Source: Myxococcota bacterium (GTDB lineage: Bacteria > Myxococcota_A > UBA796 > JAJRTE01). Taken from it: 64,000 nt of DNA. This document shows, piece after piece, positions 1 through 9,135 of the stretch (position 1 is its first letter; every line of letters begins with the position of its first letter). The stretch spans positions 1 through 64,000 of the forward strand of contig JAJRTE010000101.1 of assembly GCA_024278455.1 (NCBI GenBank), in the 5' to 3' direction. The position numbers and the translations under genes are program-made. The notes below the pieces were generated by a model that worked only from the letters and a program-made list of their open reading frames with translations, ran no database searches and was not told where the DNA came from.

Positions 1-94
1 CGTGCTCGTGCTCGTACTCGTGCTCGTGCTCGAATTCTTCTCCCCCCCCTCGTGCTCGTGCTCGAATTCTTCTCCGTCCCCCCCTCGTGCTCCC
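1..94. repeat. Low-complexity CGTGCT tandem repeat
   Basis: The window opens with a degenerate hexamer repeat built on CGTGCT. A longer unit, roughly CTCGTGCTCGTGCTCGAA followed by TTCTTCTCC, appears twice, separated by a run of C. It lies just downstream of the stop codon of the minus-strand secreted protein gene. It may be a non-coding tandem repeat or the edge of a repeat-rich neighbouring gene cut by the window boundary. I see no RNA gene in it. Confidence 0.6.
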
Positions 95-1534
95 CTACTC
101 CGTGCAGCTCGGAATGGCAAAATCGCGGACGACCGCCATGTGCTGCATGCCGCTGGCGCCGCTGTCGCCGTACTGCACAGGGTAGACTTCGCTGAGTGGT
201 TCGTAGACGCGGCTGTCGAACACGAGCCCGTCCGGGTAGGTAGACGACCCGATGACGACCGGGACGTGGAACGCCTCGAGGTCGCTATCGGGCAACACCC
301 AGTCGTAGGGTTTGTCGCGAGATTCGTTGGTGTTCGAGTTTCCTTTGCCATCCACCGGACGGTAGGTCGTGCTCACCAACTGCTCAAGCGTATCGATGGC
401 CTGCTCGCCGGTGCTGTTGGTGTGCAAATCGCCGCCGATAACCAAGAAGTCACCTTCCGGTACGTTCTGTTCCACGTAGTTGACCAGTTGGCTCGCCTCG
501 CTCGACCGGTCACCCGATCCGGTGGTCAAGAAATGGACGCTCACCGCCCACAGGTCCACCTCACCTGGGATATCGATACGAGCCCACACGAACTCGCGGT
601 TACTGACACGAGTGTCGTTCCAGTAGCCGGCCTCGACGATTGGCCACCGGCTGATGACACCGTTTGGTATTTGCTTGTTGATCTCACGGGCGTAGTAGAA
701 CCCTTCGCCGAAGGCAGTCATGACGAACTCGTTGAGGTCGGCGGCGGTGTTGTTCCCGTAGTTGAACTCCTGGATGAGGACGATATCGGGATCGAGCCCC
801 TGGAAGATGCGGATGCCCTCCCCCGGGTCGTAGGATTGGTCGTTCCCGCTGGTGAGGTTCGCGGCCATGATCCGGACCGGCACCGGGTCGCACCCTTCCC
901 ATTCGATGTTGCAGTTGCTGTCGCATCCGTCGCTGTCGGCAGTATTGCCGTCATCACATTGCTCGCCGGGATCGAGCTGGCCGTTGCCACACTCGATGGG
1001 ATGGCAGAGGTAGTTGGCCTCCGCGTCCGGCCACTGCCCATCGGGACAGTTGTTGTACTCGCACGCATCGGCCGTGGCATCGTCGCACCTGGGGTCCAGG
1101 ATTCCACAGCCACAATCACAGTAGGTTCCACCGTACCAGCTTTCGTCGCAGGTCCAGGTGGGCGTTTCTTGCGCGTCCTGGCCGTCGCAGTCCTGGTCGA
1201 TACCATCGCCCGGGATCTCCTCGGCGCCAGGGTATATCGTTGCATCTCCGTCATCACAGTCGTTCCGGATCGTGTACCCATCCTGGTCGACGTCGACGAG
1301 GTCCTGGCCGTCACAATCCTGGTCGATCCCGTCGTAGGGCGTTTCCTGTGCGCCTGGATAGATCGTCGAGTCGGAATCATCGCAGTCCTCGGGAATGAAG
1401 TAGCCATCCCCGTCGTTGTCCTCGACGGCCGGCGTCGGGACTGGTGTCGGCGTGTCACGAGGCACGCTGGGTTCACATTGCTCCGCCCCCAGCGCCAGGG
1501 GAAGCACGATCAACAACGGCATGACGTATTTCAT
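95..1534 (-). CDS. Secreted endonuclease/exonuclease/phosphatase-fold protein with MopE-like and DUF4215 repeats
   Basis: A 479-residue exported protein. The start at 1534 is preceded by GGAG at good spacing and opens a hydrophobic signal peptide ending near ALGAEQC. Residues about 30-110 carry two MopE-type putative metal-binding repeats ([19 protein letters not shown]). A DUF4215-like cysteine block follows ([16 protein letters not shown], then DGCDSNC). The C-terminal half looks like the endonuclease/exonuclease/phosphatase fold: QEF for the metal-binding Glu, GGDLHTN for the Asp/Asn pair, and a late His in SGMQHMAV. The nuclease fold is an inference from these motifs; the substrate could be nucleic acid or a phosphoester. 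The cysteine repeats imply an extracellular, disulfide-stabilised protein of the kind common in myxobacteria and relatives. The gene stands alone. Confidence 0.75.
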   Translation of the reverse strand: MKYVMPLLIVLPLALGAEQCEPSVPRDTPTPVPTPAVEDNDGDGYFIPEDCDDSDSTIYPGAQETPYDGIDQDCDGQDLVDVDQDGYTIRNDCDDGDATIYPGAEEIPGDGIDQDCDGQDAQETPTWTCDESWYGGTYCDCGCGILDPRCDDATADACEYNNCPDGQWPDAEANYLCHPIECGNGQLDPGEQCDDGNTADSDGCDSNCNIEWEGCDPVPVRIMAANLTSGNDQSYDPGEGIRIFQGLDPDIVLIQEFNYGNNTAADLNEFVMTAFGEGFYYAREINKQIPNGVISRWPIVEAGYWNDTRVSNREFVWARIDIPGEVDLWAVSVHFLTTGSGDRSSEASQLVNYVEQNVPEGDFLVIGGDLHTNSTGEQAIDTLEQLVSTTYRPVDGKGNSNTNESRDKPYDWVLPDSDLEAFHVPVVIGSSTYPDGLVFDSRVYEPLSEVYPVQYGDSGASGMQHMAVVRDFAIPSCTE

Positions 1535-1875
1535 TGGGGACTCCACATCACGGAAGTGCGAGCGATCCGGAATCCAGTCGTTTCCGTCCTTCTCGCGACA
1601 TCCAGTGCATTCTCGGGTGGACCACGCAACGGTGCGAGTCCGTGTCGACATCGAATCAGAGTATAGCCAGGGCCATGCTGAGCCGCTGCAACAAAGTGCG
1701 GACCGGCCCCTCGTCCACCAGGCAGGGCCCGGCTTCGTGGACCAATTCGCGGACAGAAAGGGGCCATCTGCATGATTCATGGTATGATGACATCGTTTCA
1801 CCGGGCCCGACCCCGGCAGAGATTCCCAGGGGACTGTTCGGGGCCAAGCGCGGCGGATCGGAAGGCGGGAGAACC

Positions 1876-2484
1876 ATGGCGTCGAGAATCATCTTCTCAG
1901 CCGACAACTTCGAACTCCTGGCGCGCAGCTACCCGGTGGGCTTCCCGTGCCTCACCTGCTCGGAAGGCTGCTGCACGGACTATCTCATTTTCGTCACCCA
2001 CGCCGACGTGTCCCGGATTCACGGGGCCGTCCCGGAACTCCGGGTACTGGACTACCTGGATGTATCCGATGTTGCAGTGGACGACTATCCAGAGGTTATG
2101 CTCGATGGCCGTCCGTGTCGCCTCGTCCTGAAGAAGGAGCCGGCGTCGGGCCGTTGCGTCTTCCTGGCCAGCGGGGTCAACCTGTGCGCGATTCACGCCG
2201 TTTCACCCTACATTTGCAGGATGTACCCGTTCCAGGTGCCTTATGACGACTACCAGGAGCTGGAGTTGCGCCAAGAGGTCAAGTGCCCGGAGAGATTCTT
2301 GTGCCCGCGGGACGAAATCCCGCAGTTGATCCGGACGGCGAAGGCCTTTTGGGAGCGCGATCTGCCCCGCTATGCGCAACTCGTGGAAACCTGGCATCGG
2401 CTCCAGCCCGAAGGCTCCCTGGCGTCTTTCGCGGAATTCCTGCTGTCCTCGAGTCGCGGGGGCGTTGCGGCGGCAGACGATTGA
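1876..2484 (+). CDS. YkgJ family zinc/iron-chelating cysteine-cluster protein
   Basis: A 202-residue cytoplasmic protein of the YkgJ/UPF0153 type. The hallmark is an N-terminal cysteine cluster, [14 protein letters not shown] near residues 18-31, with further cysteines in [26 protein letters not shown] and LCPRD. The family is thought to bind zinc or an iron-sulfur cluster; its cellular role is unknown. The ATG at 1876 follows GGAAGGCGGGAG and the protein opens directly into the conserved region, so longer upstream reading is unlikely. The gene converges on cydB with only 13 bases between the stop codons, inside a shared hairpin. Confidence 0.8.
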   Translation: MASRIIFSADNFELLARSYPVGFPCLTCSEGCCTDYLIFVTHADVSRIHGAVPELRVLDYLDVSDVAVDDYPEVMLDGRPCRLVLKKEPASGRCVFLASGVNLCAIHAVSPYICRMYPFQVPYDDYQELELRQEVKCPERFLCPRDEIPQLIRTAKAFWERDLPRYAQLVETWHRLQPEGSLASFAEFLLSSSRGGVAAADD

Positions 2485-2502
2485 GCCATGCAGCGGCTCA
2501 AT
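2480..2502. terminator. Bidirectional hairpin between convergent YkgJ-like gene and cydB
   Basis: ATTGAGCC and GGCTCAAT form a perfect 8-bp stem around a 7-base loop. Each arm contains the stop codon of one of the two convergent genes. There is no strong T-run on either side, so it is either a weak intrinsic terminator or an mRNA 3'-end stabiliser serving both transcripts. Confidence 0.5.
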
Positions 2503-3514
2503 AGCTGTGGTCGGTGATCTGCACCTTCCCCCGGAACGTCCAGTAGATGTAGGACGTATACCCGATGACGATCGGCATTCCCACCCCGGCAATGATGAGC
2601 ATCGCCGTCAAGGTCCGGGGGGTGGATGATGCATTGTATACCGTCAGCGCATACGAGGGATCGATGGTGGATGGTACCAGCCTGGGGAACAGGCTGAGAC
2701 CGGTGAGCGCGCTCATGCTCGCAAGTGTCGCCGACGACGCGATGAAGGCACGCAGGTAGGCCCCGTGTCCCGCGGCGATTCTCAGGTAGGTGATGGACCC
2801 TACCAGGACGATCGCTAACAGGTAGAACAGGGGCTTGCCCGCGAGACCGGCGAAGAGATCCGGGACGAAAAGCACGGAGACGATGGTGGCGAGCGCATAG
2901 ACGATGACGAAGGCCAACCAGGCGCGACCGATCCAGGCGTCCATCCGGGCTTGCAGGTCACCGGTGGTCTTCATGGCCATCCAGATGGCTCCGTGCATGG
3001 TGAAGAACACCAGCGTCACGAGGCCGACGAGGATGGCATAGGGGTGCAGCAGGGTGAAAAAGTTGCCCTGAAACACACCATGAGCGTCAATGGGGATCCC
3101 CCGGAGAATGTTGCCCATCGCCACGCCGAACAGGAGCGCGGGGACCAGGCTCCCGGCAGCGAAGGCCACGTCCCAGGCGGCGCGCCACCGGGGGTCCTCC
3201 ACCTTGCTCCGAAACTCGAACGACACCGCACGAAAGATCAGGGCCAAGAGCAAGAGCATGAAGGCCAGGTAGAAGCCGCTGAACACGGAAGCATAGACCT
3301 CCGGAAACGCCGCGAACATGGCGCCGCCCCCGGTCAGAAGCCACACCTCGTTTCCGTCCCACACCGGGCCGATCGCGTTCATGTGGACCCGTTTCTCATG
3401 GTCCGTCTTGGCGAACAGGCTCAGGATGCCCGTGCCCAGATCGAATCCGTCCAGGATACCGTATCCGATCAGCAGGACGGCTAGAAGCAGGAACCAGACG
3501 GTGTTGAGGTCCAT
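2498..3514 (-). CDS. cydB: Cytochrome bd ubiquinol oxidase subunit II
   Basis: A 338-residue integral membrane protein matching CydB. It starts MDLNTVWFLLLAVLL, has the family-typical early segment GYGILDGFDLGTGIL, then GPVWDGNEVWLL and GGGAMFAAFP, and shows about eight to nine hydrophobic helices. With CydA it forms the quinol:O2 oxidoreductase of the inner membrane, a high-affinity terminal oxidase typical of microaerobic respiration and protection of O2-sensitive enzymes. The start at 3514 lies two bases after the cydA stop, so the genes are translationally coupled. No cydX-like small gene follows. The gene contains no CTCGAG palindrome, unlike most of the window. Confidence 0.95.
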   Translation of the reverse strand: MDLNTVWFLLLAVLLIGYGILDGFDLGTGILSLFAKTDHEKRVHMNAIGPVWDGNEVWLLTGGGAMFAAFPEVYASVFSGFYLAFMLLLLALIFRAVSFEFRSKVEDPRWRAAWDVAFAAGSLVPALLFGVAMGNILRGIPIDAHGVFQGNFFTLLHPYAILVGLVTLVFFTMHGAIWMAMKTTGDLQARMDAWIGRAWLAFVIVYALATIVSVLFVPDLFAGLAGKPLFYLLAIVLVGSITYLRIAAGHGAYLRAFIASSATLASMSALTGLSLFPRLVPSTIDPSYALTVYNASSTPRTLTAMLIIAGVGMPIVIGYTSYIYWTFRGKVQITDHSY

Positions 3515-3516
3515 GG

Positions 3517-4866
3517 TCAACCCTCCTTTGCTTGGGCTGGAGCCGGGCCGTGGGAACCCTCCCTGAACATCAAGAAGAAGTAGAGAGCACACAACAGGAG
3601 ATAGATCAGCGTGAACATCACTATCGAAATCCAGATCTCACCGCTGGAAACGGATTGCGAAATCGCGTCCGAGGTACGTAGTCCCTCGAACACGCCCGGC
3701 ACCGGGTAGACGATCCAGGGTTGCCGCCCCACCTCGGCCGCCACCCACCCGAATTCGTTGGCAGCCACGGGTAGGGGAATCGACAGGATGGCAGCCTTCA
3801 AGTACCATCGGCTGCTCCACAGCTTTCTCCGCCACAGCAAGAACGTGCCAAGGACGGTGAACAAAACGAAGTATGAGCCCAGCAGCACCATGTTGTGGAA
3901 CGAGACGAACGTGATCCAGAGGGGGGGGATCTCGTCATCCTTGAACTGGTCGAGCCCCGTGACGGGCGCATTGACATCACCATAAGTCAGCCAGCTCAAC
4001 ATCCCGGGGATCTCGACCGCCGCCTTGAGGTGCCGGGGCGGTCCCTCGCTGGGAAGGGCGAACAAAGTCATGGGAGCGCCCTCCGTGCTCTTGTAGATCC
4101 CCTCGAATGCCGCCAACTTCGCCGGTTGCGTGCGGGCCACCTGCTGAGCATGAAGATGTCCCAGCGGCGAAAGCTCCACCAGCGAGGCCACCAGACCGAC
4201 GAGCAGCGCCACCGTGAACGATCGCTTCGCAAGTTCCGCTTCCCGACCTTTCAGGATCAAGTAGGCCGACACACCCAACATCAGGAAAGACCCGGTAATC
4301 AGCGCCGCATCCACCGTGTGGAAATAGCGGATCAACGTGGAATCGTTGAATACCGCTGCCCAGAAATCCGTCAACTCCGCACGGCCGTTCTGCACCACGA
4401 ACCCCGCCGGCGTCTGCTGCCACGAGTTGGCCACGATGATCCAGAACGCCGACATCGTCGCTCCCACGGCGACCATCAGCGACGAAAACCAGTGCATACC
4501 TTTCGAAACCCGGTGCCGCCCGAACAGGTAGAGTCCGAGGAAACCCGATTCCAGGAAAAACGCGAACACGCCCTCCGCAGCAAGAGGCGCTCCAAAAATG
4601 TCCCCGACGAACCTCGAGTATTGCGCCCAGTTCGTCCCGAACTGGAACTCCATCACGATGCCGGTCGCCACGCCGACCGCGAAATTGATCCCCAGAAGCT
4701 TACCGAAGAATTGTCCCAGCCGTTCCCACCCCTCCTCGCCGGTTCGCCAGGCCCGGCCTTCAATGATTACCAGGAGCCAGGCCAATCCGATGGAAATCGG
4801 CGGAAAGATGAAATGGAATCCGATCGTGATCGCAAACTGGACGCGAGCGAGCAACACGGGGTCCAT
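3517..4866 (-). CDS. cydA: Cytochrome bd ubiquinol oxidase subunit I, short Q-loop type
   Basis: A 449-residue CydA, shorter than the roughly 520 residues of E. coli CydA because the quinol-binding Q-loop is of the short form. The sequence shows the N-terminal heme-ligand region (ARVQFAITIGFHFIFPP), the GTNWAQYSRFVGDIFGAPLA segment, and the hydrophilic loop after GHLHAQQ. It binds hemes b558, b595 and d and oxidises quinol. The ATG at 4866 is preceded by AGGAGG, which settles the start; upstream in-frame codons are non-coding. It is first gene of a cydAB operon. The A/T-rich 280-base region upstream probably carries its promoter. Only one CTCGAG occurs in the gene, which sets the operon apart from its surroundings. 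Confidence 0.95.
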   Translation of the reverse strand: MDPVLLARVQFAITIGFHFIFPPISIGLAWLLVIIEGRAWRTGEEGWERLGQFFGKLLGINFAVGVATGIVMEFQFGTNWAQYSRFVGDIFGAPLAAEGVFAFFLESGFLGLYLFGRHRVSKGMHWFSSLMVAVGATMSAFWIIVANSWQQTPAGFVVQNGRAELTDFWAAVFNDSTLIRYFHTVDAALITGSFLMLGVSAYLILKGREAELAKRSFTVALLVGLVASLVELSPLGHLHAQQVARTQPAKLAAFEGIYKSTEGAPMTLFALPSEGPPRHLKAAVEIPGMLSWLTYGDVNAPVTGLDQFKDDEIPPLWITFVSFHNMVLLGSYFVLFTVLGTFLLWRRKLWSSRWYLKAAILSIPLPVAANEFGWVAAEVGRQPWIVYPVPGVFEGLRTSDAISQSVSSGEIWISIVMFTLIYLLLCALYFFLMFREGSHGPAPAQAKEG

Positions 4867-5143
4867 GATTGCCTCCTGCGTTCTCTGTCCCAACGGTGCC
4901 ATTCGAGAGAGGCAGCATATTATGCCATTCCTCGAATGTCCACGACGAACAAAGCACGTTCGGCTCGCGCAACCGCGTTTTCGTCAGAAGCTGTATCCCC
5001 CGCTACATGTCGCCGTGAGATCCATTCCATTCGCCATTGTCTGTTCAAACATGTTCATCAGAAATATCTATTATGTCGATAGGGTTGCTCGATTCGAGGG
5101 GCGCTCTCGAGACGTTCCAATCAGCCAAAACCATGGCACCACC
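4867..5143. other. Intergenic region upstream of cydA
   Basis: About 280 non-coding bases between cydA and the preceding minus-strand radical SAM gene. Two A/T-rich spots, near 4916-4928 (CATATTATG) and 5058-5078 (AATATCTATTATG), could hold -10 elements for cydA on the minus strand. I could not match either with a convincing -35 or a clear FNR/ArcA-type site. Confidence 0.3.
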
Positions 5144-6484
5144 TCACCCTCTCGCCGCCATCTCCCTCACCTGTCGCTCGATCGTCAATTGCAGCGCTGG
5201 TGTCAGGCGGCGGTCGTGGCGCGCCTTGATGGTGCGTTCTCTCAGGCGCGTGAATCGCGCGTAGGCCTGGGCGATGTCGTCCTTGCTCAACTCGGGAAGA
5301 TCGAGAACGGACGCACGATGGTTCGCCGGGCGATCGAGGTAGTCCTTGGGGAGGTATCCTTTCTCCCGGCAGAGGCGGAACAGCGGTGTTCCCGGAAAGG
5401 GGTAGAACACCTCGTAGTCGAAGTCGAAAGGCCTGAGCTGCTCGTGAAGCTGGAACGTGGCTTCCAGGTCGTGGCGGGTCTCTCCGGGAAGACCGATCAC
5501 GTAGCCGGCGATCGCTGCAATCCCTGCCTCCCGGGTCCACTCGAACGTGCGGACCAGACGGTGACTGGAAACGGGCCGGCGAAGCACTTCCTGCCGGACG
5601 CGCCAGCTCCCGCTCCCGACCTGGTACGCAATCTGCTGGCAACCCGCCCTGGCAAGGTCCTCGAGCAACGCCTGGTTCATCGTCTCCGCTCGAGCGCGAA
5701 TCGAGAACGGCTTGCCCACTCGCCGCGGGTACTCGAGGAGGAACTGCTGCAACCATTCGTTGTCGTCGTTGAACACGTTGTCTGTGAACACCACGTAGTG
5801 CACATCCATCCCATCCTGGACAGCCTCGAGTTCTGACAACACGCTGCCGGCCGAGCGCCGGCGATGGAACCGCTCGAGGTGGCCGTACAGGTCGCGGTAG
5901 GTCCTCGCCGAGCAGTGTGCGCAAATGAACGGACAGCCTCGAGCCGTGGAAACGTGCGCCACGGTGGGCACCTCGTCAAGGATGTCTCGAGCCGGAAAGG
6001 GGAGGGCGTCGAGGTTGGCGATGGGGGGGCGCAGTGGAGGGGGCGGCCCGCCCCTGGCGCGGATGTTGCGTATCGCCGGGCCGGTCGGCGGTTCGCCGCG
6101 CTCGAGCCTGACCAAGAGTTCGAGGGTTGCGACTTCTCCCTCCCCGACGCAGACGAAGTCGAAGCCGGGGGAGGCCAGGACTTCCGCCGAATGAAACGAG
6201 GGGAAGGAACCCCCTGCGAGCACTGGAATGTCGAGGTGTGCGCGTAGAAACCCGACCAATTGGCGGGCTCTCAGCCATTGCCGGATGGTGAGCGAGAGGC
6301 CAAGGACATCCGGGTGTATCTCGGCGATACGGTCTGCCACGGCGTTCTCGTGGGTGTCGGGTGTGACGCGGAGCAGCGAGGCTTCGTGTCCATGCTTTCG
6401 CACGTAGGACGAAATGAACGCCGGTCCGATGGCGGCAACCGGCCAGGTCCTTTCGGTCTCGATCTCCAGCCAAAGCAGGTGCAT
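5144..6484 (-). CDS. B12-binding-type radical SAM protein
   Basis: A 446-residue radical SAM enzyme of the BchE-like class. The N-terminal 150 residues look like a cobalamin-binding Rossmann domain (LLWLEIETE, then PDVLGLSLTIRQW and VLAGGSFPSFHS). The AdoMet cluster motif is CPFICAHC near residue 187, followed by VVFTDNVFNDDNEW and a typical partial TIM barrel with AGYVIGLPGETR and YPFPGTPLF. Such enzymes act on unactivated carbons (methyl transfer, cyclisation and similar); the substrate cannot be told. The ATG at 6484 has GAGG upstream; an in-frame ATG 36 bases earlier is possible. It stands upstream of cydA on the same strand but 277 bases away, so an operon is unproven. Confidence 0.8.
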   Translation of the reverse strand: MHLLWLEIETERTWPVAAIGPAFISSYVRKHGHEASLLRVTPDTHENAVADRIAEIHPDVLGLSLTIRQWLRARQLVGFLRAHLDIPVLAGGSFPSFHSAEVLASPGFDFVCVGEGEVATLELLVRLERGEPPTGPAIRNIRARGGPPPPLRPPIANLDALPFPARDILDEVPTVAHVSTARGCPFICAHCSARTYRDLYGHLERFHRRRSAGSVLSELEAVQDGMDVHYVVFTDNVFNDDNEWLQQFLLEYPRRVGKPFSIRARAETMNQALLEDLARAGCQQIAYQVGSGSWRVRQEVLRRPVSSHRLVRTFEWTREAGIAAIAGYVIGLPGETRHDLEATFQLHEQLRPFDFDYEVFYPFPGTPLFRLCREKGYLPKDYLDRPANHRASVLDLPELSKDDIAQAYARFTRLRERTIKARHDRRLTPALQLTIERQVREMAARG

Positions 6485-6838
6485 CGTCCGGCCTCGATCC
6501 GTGGCATGGCGGGGAACCAACGCTGGATAAGTTTACCTGGTTGGCGTGCCGAGATCCTCTTTTTTCGAGCCTGTCGCGCCGCGGAGGGGGGCGTCGGCCC
6601 TTGCGTGAGGGGGCCGCGGAGGTCCCGTGCGCTTGACACGACGTGGAGCATGTTGTTCACTTGGCAAGGCACCGTGCCGGAACGCATGGCTGCGTGTGGG
6701 AAGCTGCACGTTCCTGGGGACGCATCGTGTTGGATACACCGGGTCGTGTTGGATACACCGGGGTCGGTGCCTTCCGGGTGGTTCGGTCCTCGCCGAGGAA
6801 CGCCCGGGTGGCGCAGATAGGGGACAGGAGGTCCGTGG
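6485..6838. promoter_or_regulatory. Divergent regulatory region upstream of the desulfurase-SelD fusion
   Basis: A 354-base gap between divergent genes. A TTGACA hexamer at 6633-6638 is a possible -35 for the rightward gene, but the expected -10 17 bases on is poor. Two exact copies of a 19-base unit (TCGTGTTGGATACACCGGG) lie head to tail at 6725-6762; each contains GTGT-TGGAT-ACAC, a small inverted repeat. This could be a paired operator. I found no tRNA-like fold here, in particular no selC. Confidence 0.35.
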
Positions 6839-9055
6839 ATGATTCCGATCTACCTTGATTACAACGCGACAACGCCCGTCATGCGTGAGGTGGCGGACGA
6901 GATGACGCCCTACCTCTACCAGCACTTTGGCAATCCCTCGAGCAGCCACTCGTTCGGTGTGGCGACCAGAAGGGCCGTGGAAGAGGCTCGAGCCAGGGTT
7001 GCGAGCCTGTTGGGCGCCACGCCGGCGGAGATCGTTTTCACGAGCGGGGGAACGGAGAGCAACAACCTGGCGATAAAGGGTGCCGTGCTGGGAAATCCGG
7101 ACAAGGGCAGCCACATCATCACCTCGGCCATCGAACATCCTGCCGTCATGGAGGTGTGCCGTTGGCTCTCGAGCCAGGGATACCGGCTGACGATACTCCC
7201 CGTGGATCGGTTCGGCCTGGTCGATCCGAAGGAGTTGGAACGGACCATCACGTCGGACACGGTTTTGGTCAGTGTCATGCATGCCAACAACGAGGTGGGC
7301 ACCATCCAGCCGATTCGGGAGATGGCGGCCATCGCTCACGCGCACGGCGCCCTGTTTCACACCGATGCTGCCCAGTCTGCCGGAAAGCTTCCCGTCAAGG
7401 CCGGGGAACTCGAGGTGGACTTGCTATCCCTGGCTGCACACAAGTTCTATGGCCCCAAGGGCGTGGGTGCCCTGTTCGTGCGCGATGGCGTCAGGCTCGA
7501 GCCGGTGTTGCACGGCGCGGATCATGAGCGCGGTCGCCGGCCGGGTACCGAGAACGTGGTCCTCATCGTGGGGCTCGGTCGCGCCTGCCTCGAGGCCGCA
7601 CGTCGCCTGGAGCGGCGCATGGCGAGCTTCCAGGAACTCCGGGACCAGTTGTTCGAGGGCCTGAAGGGAGCGCTGGGCGACCGGATCCTGAGACTGAACG
7701 GCCACCAGCAGAAGCGGTTGTGCAACACGTTGAGCGTCAGCTTCCGCGGCATCGATGCCACCACGCTGCTCTCCGAGATTGGCGCCCAGGTCGCCGCGTC
7801 CGCGGGAGCTGCGTGCCACACCGGGGATTCCGATCGTTCCCCCGTGCTCGAGGCCATGGATGTTCCGCCGGAATGGGCACCGGGGACCGTTCGCTTTTCC
7901 GTGGGAGACGGCACCAGGCCGGAAGACATCGACCGGGCGGTCAATATCGTGTCCGAGGCTGTCAAGAGGCTGTCACCGGAAGGACTGTCTTCACCCGTGA
8001 GCCTAGTGACCGAGGATGGGCGCTTCAGGTTTACCCGGTTCACCCACGGCCTGGGGTGCGCCTGCAAGCTTCGCCCGCAATGGCTCGAGGAGATCCTCGC
8101 GGCCCTTCCGGTCCCCACCGCACCGGAGTTCCTGGTCACCGGCGCGACTCGAGACGACGCCGCGGTGTACCGCCTGGACGACAGGACAGCGATCGTGCAG
8201 TCGGTGGACTTTTTCACGCCGATCGTCGACGACCCCGTGCAGTTCGGGGCCATCGCCGCGGCGAACGCGCTGAGCGATCTGTATGCCATGGGTGCGAGAC
8301 CGCTCTTTGCGCTTGGCATCGTGGGGTTTCCCTCGAACCGTTTGCCGGCGAGCGTGTTGCAGAGCATCCTGGAGGGTGCGGTGGAAAAGCTCGGCGAGGC
8401 CGGGATCTTTCTCGTGGGCGGGCATTCGATCGACGATACGGAGCCGAAATTCGGGTTGGCGGTGACCGGCGTGGTCCACCCCGATCAGGTTGTCCGGAAC
8501 GACATGGCGCGCCCGGGCGATGCGCTCATCCTGACCAAGCCCCTGGGCGTCGGTATCATTGCCACAGCGGTCAAACGGGGCATGGCCAGCGAAGAGGCGG
8601 CCCGGAGGGCGATCGCGGTGATGTCCGAGTTGAACCTCGCCGCGGCCGACGCCATGCGTGCCGTGGGTGTCCACGCCTGTACCGATATCACCGGGTTCGG
8701 CCTCCTGGGTCACCTGCGCGAGATGTGCCAGGCCAGCGGCGTGGATGCCATCATTTCCGAGGCGTCGGTCCCGGTCTTGAAGTCTGCCCTCGAATACGCG
8801 GGGGCGGGCATCGTTCCGGGTGGAACCATCAGCAACCTCTCCTTCGTCGAGTCTCACGTGACGTTCGCGTCCAATGTTTCGGAGGTGATTCGTTTCGTGC
8901 TCGCCGACGCCCAGACCTCGGGCGGTTTGCTCGTGAGCCTGCCGGCGGAACGGGCCGACGCCATGCTCTCCGCTCTCAAGGATGGCGGCGTCACCCACGC
9001 GGCCCACATCGGGCACATCGCGGGCAAGGGCGAAGGCAACATCATCGTCTCGTAG
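6839..9055 (+). CDS. selD: Cysteine desulfurase (NifS/IscS-like)-selenophosphate synthetase fusion
   Basis: A 738-residue fusion. Residues 1-385 are a class V aminotransferase-fold cysteine desulfurase: YLDYNATTP start, TSGGTESNN, HTDAAQS, PLP lysine in AAHKFYGPKG (K202), and catalytic Cys326 in GAACHTG. Residues about 393-738 are SelD: catalytic motif GLGCACK (C407, C409, K410), DDAAVY, DFFTPIVDDP, GGHSID and DVTGFG-like ITGFGLLGH. The SelD active site is a cysteine, not selenocysteine. The desulfurase half can mobilise selenium from selenocysteine and hand it to SelD to make selenophosphate for Sec-tRNA or 2-selenouridine. NifS-SelD fusions are known in some bacteria. The ATG follows AGGAGGT. 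The selenoprotein gene 5 kb downstream gives this pathway a local client. Confidence 0.93.
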   Translation: MIPIYLDYNATTPVMREVADEMTPYLYQHFGNPSSSHSFGVATRRAVEEARARVASLLGATPAEIVFTSGGTESNNLAIKGAVLGNPDKGSHIITSAIEHPAVMEVCRWLSSQGYRLTILPVDRFGLVDPKELERTITSDTVLVSVMHANNEVGTIQPIREMAAIAHAHGALFHTDAAQSAGKLPVKAGELEVDLLSLAAHKFYGPKGVGALFVRDGVRLEPVLHGADHERGRRPGTENVVLIVGLGRACLEAARRLERRMASFQELRDQLFEGLKGALGDRILRLNGHQQKRLCNTLSVSFRGIDATTLLSEIGAQVAASAGAACHTGDSDRSPVLEAMDVPPEWAPGTVRFSVGDGTRPEDIDRAVNIVSEAVKRLSPEGLSSPVSLVTEDGRFRFTRFTHGLGCACKLRPQWLEEILAALPVPTAPEFLVTGATRDDAAVYRLDDRTAIVQSVDFFTPIVDDPVQFGAIAAANALSDLYAMGARPLFALGIVGFPSNRLPASVLQSILEGAVEKLGEAGIFLVGGHSIDDTEPKFGLAVTGVVHPDQVVRNDMARPGDALILTKPLGVGIIATAVKRGMASEEAARRAIAVMSELNLAAADAMRAVGVHACTDITGFGLLGHLREMCQASGVDAIISEASVPVLKSALEYAGAGIVPGGTISNLSFVESHVTFASNVSEVIRFVLADAQTSGGLLVSLPAERADAMLSALKDGGVTHAAHIGHIAGKGEGNIIVS

Positions 9056-9135
9056 CGCGCGCTCGAGAACCACGTCGTTGCGGATCAGGTCGTGCGGAGC
9101 AGGAGAAGAGGGGGGGGCGGACGTGGCCCGCGTCG

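Noticed and set aside
2-1666. Long open frame antisense to the secreted nuclease-like gene
   Set aside because: It mirrors the real minus-strand gene in a GC-rich region and translates into Val/Asp-rich sequence with no domain or signal peptide.
6485-6838. selC (tRNA-Sec) upstream of the SelD fusion
   Set aside because: No cloverleaf, no TCA anticodon loop and no T-loop consensus could be laid out in the region.
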